Assembly: GCA_021234155.1 (NCBI GenBank)
Contig: JAJEKV010000008.1
Location: 6,848,445 to 6,912,444 of the forward strand
Source of the DNA: Isoetes taiwanensis
Lineage: Eukaryota > Streptophyta > Lycopodiopsida > Isoetales > Isoetaceae
Direction of reading: 5' to 3'
Length of the DNA stretch: 64,000 nucleotides
A program made the position numbers and the translations under genes. The notes under the pieces are model-generated. The model made no database searches. It was given only the letters and a program-made list of their open reading frames with translations, and had not been told where the DNA came from. This document shows, one piece after another, positions 24,781-35,027 of the stretch (position 1 is the first letter of the stretch; every line of letters starts with the position of its first letter).

Positions 24781-24929
24781 TGCAAATCTATGTAAATATT
24801 CCAAGGTAGCCCAATAATATAAGGGCAAAAAAAATATGATTCTAAAACTATATCCATACATAATTAAGTTGTTAAGAAGGGGTCATGGATCATGCAACAA
24901 CTATCTATAATATTCTGCCAGCCACTCCC

Positions 24930-25700
24930 TCCTAACCAGCTAATGTTCTTATTTGGATTGGTCCCCAAATTGTTAATGCACAACGTCTTGTGCATTCTTT
25001 ATATCAGAAGCTGGTAAACGTTGATATTGTCCCCCTTTGGACTGGTTGGCAGCTTTATCCTCAATGGAAGTGAATGTGGTCCTGGGCTTGGAATAAATTG
25101 TTTTATCCCAAAGATTTTGCTTTGTGGTGACAGATCATTCGTAGATGTCTAGGAGTTAATGTACGGATCCATAAGTTTGCTCCAAGTATTTCAAAACTTT
25201 GCCCATTGTATAAGCGGCAACCTGAGATGCTCGAGCATTGTTTTTTTCTCCGCGACCAAGTTCGGCCAATTTGGTCGCAATTGCTATCTCTCTTTCATGG
25301 GGGCTTGAGTAGCCAGCAGGTGCTTCTTGCTATCTATCCCCCCATTTGGCACATGTTGCAGCAGCAGGCTTTTCATTTAACGTCACGTTGGTTGGTGTGG
25401 TCCATCTAGAAAAGGCGGCGGTGGTGTATCTTCAAGGGCTTAATAATTACTGCCAACCAAGTTCTTCATGAGGCATAAGATAGATTGGTAAAGGCATACC
25501 TATGTTCACAGTTTGCTCCTGAGAAGAAACGCTTGAGTTTTTAAGGAATTTTTGGGTATATCATCCCTTGCATAGGCGGGTTGCTCCATTCAATGGATTA
25601 TCTTGTCTGCTGAGATTTTATTCCTGCCTTTGCTATTATACGTGTACTTTCTTGGAATATTAAAAAAAGTTTGATGTCCTTCAAAAAAACAACAAAAAGT
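24930..25700 (+). pseudogene. L1-type LINE 3' end with zf-RVT domain
   Basis: The translation runs through a block ending in PLWTGWQLYPQWKWSW, then KLFYPKDFALW, a TGA stop, QIIRRCLGVN, and CPLYKRQPEMLEHCFF. This is the zinc-binding reverse-transcriptase tail (zf-RVT) found at the C-terminus of plant L1-type LINE proteins. An A-rich end near 25660-25700 follows. The upstream reverse transcriptase is missing. It is a diverged relative of the longer LINE at 29050-32880 and shares a TGA at the same codon. Confidence 0.8.
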
Positions 25701-26335
25701 TAATTTTAAACCTTCTCGATAGTACTGAATGTAACATTTACATAGAATTATAGACTACTACATTTCTTTTTTATATCCCTTTTCCAAAAGGCACTTATCC
25801 CTCCTTCACCCTCTTTATTTTCTACTCTCCGACTCCTTCATGGGATAATAACAGTCAAACCAATCAATTTTTCCTTCTTCTTTGTCTGTTTTGTAATGTA
25901 AGGTAAAATGACTCTAAATAACCCATGCTTGGCTATAGTCATGTTCTTATTGCTAACATGTAACCACAGGATCCATGGATGCATATCCAAATACTGGTTC
26001 AGGATGGGCTGGAGTGAAAGATAAAGCTAGAGAGCATATCTTAATATGTGAAAATCTAGATTCAAAGAGCAGATATCTTTGTATTGTGAGAGTTGTTCAT
26101 TATGGCAAATTGGTGCATCATTGTTTCCCTTTTGCCATTGATGTGGAAGTTTAAAATGCTCTATGGTTGCTGTGAAATAGGTCCAAGAATTCCTGCTTAT
26201 ATATTTTCATGTGAAAGGCCGAAATGCTTAGGTCTGTGGTTTAGTTGGTTGGATATAGAACATCAAAAAATGTGTTGGAGTGCTTTGAGAGAAAGGTGCA
26301 TGAATTCACCTTGACAGAAAGCCCCACGAAGCACG
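25701..26335. other. No recognisable gene
   Basis: AT-rich sequence; short frames without family features. Confidence 0.45.
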
Positions 26336-26339
26336 TTCA

Positions 26340-26500
26340 TGACTTAACCCCCCGTGTGAATATGCACCCAAACCAAAGGGAGTTTAAGGGGGATTTTAAT
26401 TTAAATGTGTTAAATGCAATGGTTTATGTTAATAATGTTAATGGTAGTTATGTGTTTATTGTTATATTAAAAAAAAATTTGGGCCCTTCGGGCCCTAACT
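26340..26500 (+). mobile_element. Single arm of a foldback element ending in a GGGCCC-TTCG-GGGCCC hairpin
   Basis: The arm begins CCCCCCGTGTGAATATGCAC and continues through CCAAAGGGAGTTTAAGGGGG and a short minisatellite around GTTAATGGTAGTTATGTG. It then ends with nine A residues, TTT and the hairpin at 26481-26496. The same arm, in inverted pairs, bounds the elements at 57494-58085 and 63577-64000. Only one arm is present here, so this is a solo or truncated copy. Confidence 0.8.
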
Positions 26501-27205
26501 AAAGCAAACATAGGTAAACTTTATGTGCTAGTTAGCCTGTTTATATGTAAGTATGTAAGTGCCAAGAAATATACAAATAGGAGTTTTAATTCCATATCGA
26601 CATGCGTTTTACAAAGATCAGCAAATAAGACCATCTTTGTATCTTACGTCTTTGTATCTTTTGTCCCTGAAAATGGAGTGGCGATGCTGACATTTACTAC
26701 GCAGAATCTGACCATCAAATAGTAAGAACAAAGAACAAAGGATATGTAGAAAATGCATGGATATAAATATCTTATTTCAGCACCACAATCTCATAGAGGC
26801 ATTTGCACCATTAAATATTGAGAACAAAGAACATGTAGCAAATGTATATATATATATATGATACATAAAAACATGAACTTGGCGGCAACTGCCCAATGAA
26901 TTTCAAATATCCTATTTCAATATGACAAGTATATGTATTGACAAGTATCATGTATTCAGCATGTGAAGGTTAGTCATTACATAAATAGCTAAATAGATTC
27001 ACCTTTCATCTGGGGCATTAGAGAGGCTATAATGCTTTGGGCTTGTGAAGCATTTATCTCAAATGCATTACCCTGCATTTCATGAAATCTCTGTGCCTAA
27101 AACAACTTCTTTAAAAGCATCTTCTACCATTTTGCATTACCATATATTACAAAAAGGCAGGCAATTCAGGACATCCAAAGGCTACCGTTCCTGATGACTT
27201 CTCAC
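26501..27205. other. No recognisable gene
   Basis: AT-rich, with a short TA dinucleotide run near 26850. No supported feature. Confidence 0.45.
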
Positions 27206-27971
27206 CTGGCCTTGCCGCCCTTTTATCTTCATCACACCAAGTGATCTCTGCAGTCTCATCAACTGCGAAGCCTATGTTTTCCGCTGCTAACGCTTGGAGC
27301 CATTGATCTGTTTTCCATGTGCTCGAATGTTTTCCATGCGGTCGAATAAAGACAGTCTTCCATTTTACTGAAGCATCCAATTAGCAATGTTGTCAAGTTA
27401 CTAATGTTGTCAAGTTACTGGATTCCAACTTAACAAAATATTTCTCTAAGTTCTACTTACCAAATGTACAAGTATGGCTAACTCTTTTCTGCCTTTTTTA
27501 TGGTAATCCCACGCTTGGTAGCTTCTGCAGTAAAAACTGGAGAAGAAAACTTCATGACACCATACTACTGCTTTTTAGCTAGTTTTCTCCGCTTTGCGTT
27601 GTGCCCTTGTCAGAAAAACCTTGGGCAATTCTGACTCTTCACCTAAAATCCCAGACTGAAGAGTAAGACTATACGCAGTGGAAAGTTAGGTCATAATAAG
27701 CGTGTAAACTTGCTGCGAAAGTAGGGTGCTCCTCCCCGGAATACACTGGATTCTATATAATCAGCAGAGTAATTTAAGAGTTATGGGTCATTAGATAGAT
27801 GTGAATATATAAGAAACTACTTACAGAAGTATCCACATTTTCGAAGATGAGTTGGGGCTGCTGCTTCTGTGGTGGCGGAGGAGGCGATGGCGGATATAAA
27901 GTAGCAAGGAGCGCTTCGTGCAATCTGGCCTGCCGGCATTGCAAAGCATTCATACCGTGATATTCGTGCAT
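27206..27971 (-). CDS. Unrecognised multi-exon gene, possibly decayed
   Basis: Exon-like blocks on the minus strand: 27825-27971, about 27575-27655, a short block near 27485-27534, and 27206-27367. The first gives a Pro-rich segment (ATLYPPSPPPPPQKQQPQ), ends at a good donor (TCT|GTAAGT) and joins in phase to the second, which reads SGILGEESELPKVFLTRAQR. A one-base shift then gives RRKLAKKQ, and the third block reads EATKRGITIKK; the basic stretch looks like one continuous motif interrupted by an indel and an intron. The 27206-27367 block has acceptor and donor and a tryptophan-rich core (WKTDQWLQAL). I cannot name the family. The indel suggests a pseudogene or an error. Confidence 0.4.
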
Positions 27972-29040
27972 AGGATATTAGGGCCAGATTGGACTGTGGA
28001 AATTAATGTGTATCAGTTCTGCGTGAGCCCTTGATCTTTTTGAATTAAAAGAGGGCTTTCTTTGTAAGCCCTCTGATCTTAACCATTGAGGAGGATGAAA
28101 CAAAAATTGCACAAATTGCATGCAAAAACTTGGTGCACTCTAGATGTACTGATTAGTATGCCTCGTGCAATACGCCCATGAAATCATATGAAAACCATGC
28201 CAAAAAGCGTATAAAATCACAAAAAAAAACCCCTGTTATAATGCTAGATATTCTATCAGAATAGAAATGAAGGCAACAAGATAAATATTGCATGTATTTC
28301 TACAGATAAGGTATCATTTAGGCTAAGGCAATATGTTAGTTGCATCAGATGATATCAAGGTTGAGAATTGAAGGGCTGCCCATACCTTTTTTTGAAGGTC
28401 ACTCCCAAAAATGGACTTTCAAATTGCATGGTGTAATTCAATTAGAGTTTCATTTGCATTCTTAATCTAAAAGTAACAATGCCTTATACTCCCTCCACAG
28501 AGTACTTAAAAATTATAATGCATATGCTTATTCTTAACAGGGAGAGATTATATGAACATCATTCATATTCAACAAACTTTTTTTTTGTTTTTTAAGTTAC
28601 AACGCACATGAACACATAGAGATTATATGAACATCATTAAATTTTAGCAAATTGTACATACATACCAACTTGGTATATATGTAAGTAACTTGCAAATATG
28701 AATATTTATATTGACGTAAAATTAATATAGGTGTATAAGTGCATCTCTAGGCAAAAAATGGATTTTTCGTTGCATGCCTACTTTTTTTTTTAGGCTTTCA
28801 TTGTGCAAGGTTATGCTCTTTTCTTATTTTGCATGGCAAAAGGGGGCTTGCAAGGCCTGCAGCCTTCAATTTCTAACTACTTTTAAATAAGGATAGTTAG
28901 TATTCGAGACAACTCTGCACGATTATAAACCTAGAAATAAAAATTGAATATACCAAACAATGTGTACACCAACGGTCTCATCTAAATTGGCCCCATCACA
29001 AGGTCAATGTGGTTAGTTTCATGAAATATTCAGGGGGTAG
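27972..29040. other. No recognisable gene
   Basis: AT-rich sequence with several short T or A runs. No repeat or reading frame of note. Confidence 0.5.
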
Positions 29041-29049
29041 AGTCGTATT

Positions 29050-32000
29050 TCCTTCTACTTATCTAGATTAAATGCCCAGTTTGTATGTCTCCAAGAGCAC
29101 AAGTGTCGCAAGGGAGACTATCAAAGCTTGCAGATATGATTGGTCAAAGGTTTAATGTCCTTACTGCAGTAGCTGATTCTGCTAGTGCAGGGGTGGTGAT
29201 AGCATGGATTCCTTCCTTGCCAGTCATCTTCACTCAGGTTGATCATTTTGGTCGCTGGGTCCTAATTATGTGGCAGGAACATGGGGTTAAGTATGGTCTA
29301 ATTAATATTTATGCCCACAACAGGCCCCATCAGAGAGCTCCACTGTGGGCCTCCTTGCAAGGAAAGGTGCTTAACTTGGGCTGTGACATTTCATGGCTTC
29401 TTGTTGGGGATCTTAATATGGTGGAAATAAAGTCCGATCGGTTGGAGGCTATCTCTACAGTAGTGTTTGATTTTGGATACCAGGAGAGGCTCTGTCTACT
29501 CCATGGCTGCAACCTCTCGGAGATTGATAGTGAAGGTGCCTTTACTTGGTGCAATGGTCAGGTTGATGGGGATCGTGCAAGCTCTTGATTGGATAGAACT
29601 TACTGGAAAGCAGATGCAGTTGTGGCACTTCCAGGTCTCTTCCAGTTCTGTCTCAGAGACGACTCATTTTTAGACCACCATCTACAATTCCTTTCAGACG
29701 CGCCTTTGCAATAGCAACGTCCTGGACGGACATGTTTTCACTTGAATGTAAAGTTCTTGAAGGATGCTAACTTTCAGGAAGGCTGCAAGAACACTTGGAC
29801 AAATGCCTTCAGCTGACATTGAGGCATGGCTAGCATAGCGGATGCAATTGCAGCAGGCAAAGGCTTTGCCAAACGGTGGGGCCGAGAGTCTGCAGTAGCC
29901 GGTCACGCTTTATTGGACACCTTGTAACAGGACCGGCTCCATTCTCGTCTTTGATCGAGATATTCTGGCATAAATCCAATCATTGGAGGAGGAACAAATC
30001 CAGCAGGCAAAGACAAAGGCAGGGCAGTGGTTTCATGATGGAGACAGTTGTACAGGCTTCTTTTTTCCATGCAGCTAAGAGGCGTCGCACGATGTCAACC
30101 ATGTCCTCATTGCTTTTGCCAGATGGATCGGTGCTAATTGAGCCAACAGAACTCAAGCAACATCTGCATAACTACTTTCAGACTTTTTTCGTCGAGAAAC
30201 ATCTTCTCTTCCAATCAGAAATGCGAGATGTCTTTTTGTCTAGGATTTCCCACATCATCTCTGACGAGCAATGCGTGTTAATAGAGGCGGCTATGACAGC
30301 TGATAATATAGGTTCGACAGTCTTTGAACTGAATAGAGGTAGATGCTTTTCCAATTGAGTTCCTCCAGGAGTATTGGGAATGGCTTGAGCCAGATGTGTA
30401 TAATGCTTTCTATGACTTTCGGCGGTCCACTGCTTTGGATAGAATTTTAAAAATAGGTGCCATCTCACTCATCCACAAGGTCAAAGATATTCAAACTGTT
30501 TCAGTCTGGCGACCGGTCAAAGATCTTCAAACTATTTCAGTCTGGCGACCAATCACCTGATTGTCATCTGTATATAAGATTTTTGCCAAGGCTTTTGCAG
30601 AGCGGGTGAAGGACATCTTGGCAGAGTCCATCTCGACAACCCAATCAGGCTTTCTTCCAAAATGTTGCATTTTGAACAATGTTGTTGCTGCTTATGAGGG
30701 AACCTATTGGGCGTGTAAGCCAAACCTTCTAGTTGTGTACCTTAAGCCTGATTTTACGAAGGCTTATGACAGTGTTAGCTGAGAATTCATGCGTCAATGT
30801 ATGCTAAGATTGGGATTTGGAGAACAATTCACATCAGACATTATGAAGTTGCATGTCTCTACACAGGCGACTGTTATGTTCCATGGTGAGCCATTAGATG
30901 CCTTCTCACTTGGTCGTGGTATTTGCCAAGGATGCCCTTTAGCACCACTGCTTTTGACAATTGTCGCAGAGGCTTTGTCGCAGTTATTCACCGTTGCAAC
31001 CACAGAGGAGCTTCTCCATGGTCTCGCAATGGAGAATGGCACATAAGGGGTTTGCAATCAATATGCAGACGACACGTTCCTCTTCCTGGTCACTAATTTT
31101 GAGAATCTAGAAGTTGCCAAATTGCTCTTAGATACTTTCTCATTGGCTTTCAATGTTCTTGTGGGGTGGCAGAAGTGTACAACTTTATGGACATTAAATA
31201 CTCCGACTCCAGCGTGTATTCATGCCTATTCATGGAAATTACTTGCACATGGACATGCCATCAAGTTGTTGGGAATTCCAATTGGCATCCATATTATTGC
31301 TGGAGCTGCATAGGGGGAGATCATTAAGGGTTTGGAGAAGCATTTGTTCTAGTGGTCTACGGCAAAGTTGTCTCTTGCAGGTCGTATCATAGTGGCCAAG
31401 TTAGTCTTTACTAGTACCCATGTCTATATGGCATCCTTACTGCTACTCCACAGATCAAAGTACGTGAGCTCATGGCAATAGTTTGGAACTTTATATGGGC
31501 AGGTACTGAGGAAGGTGTAGTGATTAAGGTGGCTTAGTCAATCCTTCCAAAATGGGCAGGTGGTCTGGGTATGATGGATTTCTTACTGTAGAGCAAATTT
31601 CTTATTTCAAAGTTCATTTGGAGAATCCTGAACGGTGAAGGTGACTATCCTGGTTTCGCCTTCTTAGACAAGCTCTTGATCACTATATCCCTCTAGCCAA
31701 GAAGATAGCTCAAACCAGTCCTATCTTGGGAATTATTTTTGCCTCTGCAGCCTTTTCCAAGTGCTTCTCCATTTCTGCGTGGATTGTTGACAGCATGGGA
31801 TGCAGTCAAACACATCTTTTGGCCATGCCCTTCCATCCACACCCTATTGGAGACTCCACGGTGGTGGGAACCACTGCCTCCAAACCCCTCAACACCTCCA
31901 CTAGCAGCATCAATTCATCCCCTTACACAGAGACGATGGGTTCTTGCAGGCGTTGTCTCTGTTTAAGCATGGTATGAAGCTGGTCGCCTACTGTCTTGGC

Positions 32001-32880
32001 CGGAATTTCAGGCAAAGTTCCTGCTCTCTCGTTAGGATGTATCTTATGGGAGGGTCGCAGAAAATTTGCCTCTTATGGTGCAGGTTGGTGTTACTGGAAG
32101 GGTGCCTTGAGACTATCATGAAAATATTTACAAAGGCAAGCACTTTGTCAAATCAGTATATCGCCTTCTTTTAGCACTGCAGCCCCTCCAGTTGCCAGAT
32201 GGGTGGCACCTATAGGTTCCACATCCCACTTTGCGTCGTACATGGTGATGGGTTTGGGATAAGTTGCTCCACCCTAAAGTCTCTGTACTATGGTGACAGG
32301 TTATCCACAAGTGCCTGCGAGTTTATTACTTCCGACATTGTTATAATCCTTGCATATATCTGCAATATGCCCGCTCTGCCTTTCAGACGTTGAGACTCTT
32401 GAGCACTGTCTCTTTTATTGTTCAGAGGTCCAGCCGGCGTAGTCCTGGCTATGAGGTTTGTTTAACAGTGCATTGGACTGCCGATGCATCCTCTTGACGT
32501 CCTATCCCAATGCATGACCCCCAGCTAAACAGAGGGCATCTCATCTTGGTTCTGGTTGGCTCTTGTGGTCGATATGGGAGCGTCATAGATGCCATATTTT
32601 TCAGCGCATTTATTCATCTACACGGTGTTATTACGGTGGCCCCAAAAAAGATACTGACAGCTTAAAAGTATTCCTCCCGTGAATCAGAAATGAAGGAACA
32701 TATCTAGATTCAGTATCTTCAAATTGATTCTTATTGTTAGTCTCCTATTCTGGAGTAAGTACATTGTGCTCCAGGCTCGTGCTCCTGTGGCATCTTTTTG
32801 TGCTTACACAGTTAGATGAGACATGTAAATTTTGTCTGATTAATAAACTTTTTGGCTTTCATCCTTAAAAAAACAAGGTG
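29050..32880 (+). pseudogene. L1-type LINE, near full-length but inactive
   Basis: Domain order on the plus strand: AP endonuclease (open 167-codon frame at 29085-29588 with LLVGDLNMVEIKSDR); a decayed linker; reverse transcriptase from about 30430, with TTQSGFLPKCCILNN, KPDFTKAYDSVS (30720-30780), GRGICQGCPLAPLL (about 30915-30955) and an intact catalytic NQYADDTFLFL (YADD at 31062-31073); then KLLGIPIG, LSLAGRIIVAKLVF, and a zf-RVT zinc finger CPLCLSDVETLEHCLFYC (about 32368-32421). A short A-rich tail ends near 32875. Several stops and frame shifts (for example TAA just before YADD and TGA at 32294) show it cannot make a full protein. A 36-bp tandem duplication sits at 30480-30551. Confidence 0.9.
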
Positions 32881-32884
32881 CTGC

Positions 32885-35020
32885 GCACGGAGGGTTGCCC
32901 TCCATGGCCGGAGAGTGAAGTGGCTTAAGTTGTAGTTGTAGAGAATAGAGTGTTTGAATCGAAATTGCTATTTTAAGACATTGACATTTTGTGAAGGTGA
33001 TGGTACGCATTTGCATTACTAAGTTCTGCTTAGGTGTTGAGGTGTTGTTGGAGTAGGATGTAGCTGGACATATGGACTTTGGGATTTGAGCGCAAGGTAT
33101 TGGTGTTTGGTGCTTGGTATGGAAGTCGGATGGCAGAAGCATAAGGAGAAGTGTAATAAAGGAGAGAATGGATGTACATGTTTTGTGAAGTGGCTTAAAT
33201 CGTAGTTCTCTATTGAAGAAGGATAAGGCATACCTAGAGTCTTCCATATTTTTGTAGTCCAACCCCATATAGTTACCAGAGAAAATGATCCGCTCCAACA
33301 TCATCGAGAGAATTAGCATTAGTAAGAAAAATCAAGAGAATTGATTGAGGCACAACTAAAAATGTCTAGAACATCCAAACCAAATAGGAGTAACCAAGAT
33401 CCAAAGGTTTCAGCACTAGAAAGAAATATCAATGAGATTTGTCAAAGGCACAAGTTAAAAATATCTAGAACCTCTAAATTCAAATACGAATAAAAAGTGA
33501 ATTGTGATCAAACGCCAAACACTATGAGATGGAATTAGTGGTTCAAGACTCGTTATAAAGATTTAGAATAAAATTGGCTTCCTTTAGAATGATTTGAGGG
33601 GCAAACATTACCTTCATTGCGAAACCATCACTCACATTGAATAAACTGTGCCCCACAAAATTTAATGATCTTGTACCTCGACAACTTTAAATAGATTAAA
33701 GCAAATGGTTATTTACAATGGTCTAGATATAACATTATAACCTTTTGTTTGTACTTGCAATTTCTGTTTGACGATACCCAGACCATGGCTCGCGCCAAGT
33801 TGAAGCTGTCCATGTCGCTAAGTAAAAGCAACCCCAACTCTCCAGAACACCAGGATTCTAAATTATGAAGAATCTAAATCTGCATGCCAATGTGATAAGA
33901 TATCCTCTAGCAAATGATATTATGAGGCATCTGCAATGACTCTTGAGTTCTACCCATTCTCAAGAAGCTAGGGATTTCAACGAGGAAAGTACACCTGTTC
34001 AAGCAGTCTCATTTCTTGTGTGTTCCACCTCTTAGCCTTTCGAGCTTTTCTATTAAAATATTGGGCTCAGCTGTTCGTCATTCCCACTTCACCCGTTTGT
34101 TTTTCCAGTTCGAAGCCTTGTTCAGGATAAATCATTTGTTATCTTTCCTGATATGGGATGCAGTGAAAATATGAATTCTCAACAAATATGCCTTTTCCAT
34201 AAAATGCCATGGAGCAACCACCTCACAGAAAGTTAGACTTTGATTACAACCTCACCTCAAAACCTGCTGAGATTAACACTTTATTCCCACTCAAAATTGC
34301 TTGCTTTATTCCCACTCAAAATTGCTATGAACAAGCATCACGTTATTCTACTTACCGATGCAACACCATCTAATACCGAAAGAGCTCAGTTCCGCCTAAA
34401 TGACATTAAATATTTCAAGCATCGCGCTGTTCCACTTACCGATGCAACACTATCTAACATGAAATAGCTAAGTTCCGCTTAAATGATATTAAATCTTTGA
34501 AAAACTTTAAATTATTACTGCATGCTTTTCTCACGTCTCATTATTGCGGCCCAGGCTCCAAAACTTATGTCCTGCAACATTAGACACTGATACTAGTAAT
34601 TATATGTTTTCTCAATATTCTTTTTTGGGAGGAGAAAATTAAGAGTAGTGATTTATGCTTGACACAATTGAGTTTATATTCTTTTGCTTCCAAAAACCAG
34701 TTTATTGGTGACTTCTCTTATTTCAAAAAACATTTTTCTGTCTAACAGAAAACATATAACTGCCGTGCCAGCTTCTTTTGCATTTGCATGGAGTATAAGT
34801 TTCAACATCGCACTTTGCATTTGCATGGAGTCTATGCTTCAATATCGCAATTGGTCACACGTTGAAATTGTCTTTTTACATGTTGAATCTGGCCAAAACA
34901 TAGAGCACCCAAAATTCAGCATGGAAATCAAATGCCCAAGACGACATACTATACACTTAAAAGTTTGACTAGTGAAGGCAGCAAACATCTCTTCAAAAAA
35001 AACAGACTGTAATTTTCTTG
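32885..35020. other. No recognisable gene; local tandem duplications
   Basis: A 28-bp unit (TTATTCCCACTCAAAATTGC) is doubled at about 34281-34325. An ~88-bp unit marked by CTTACCGATGCAACAC and AAGTTCCGC(C/T)TAAATGA is doubled at 34328-34495. TTTGCATTTGCATGGAGT is doubled near 34775 and 34815. A 159-codon minus-strand frame at 32840-33319 has no recognisable features. Confidence 0.5.
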
Positions 35021-35027
35021 GAAACCC

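Noticed and set aside
26481-26500. Helitron 3' end (hairpin followed by CTAA)
   Set aside because: The other copy with a hairpin lacks a CTRR end at the same spot, and no 5' TC end or helicase was found.
32840-33319. 159-codon minus-strand frame after the L1
   Set aside because: No family feature, overlaps the LINE's A-rich tail, and composition looks like noncoding DNA.
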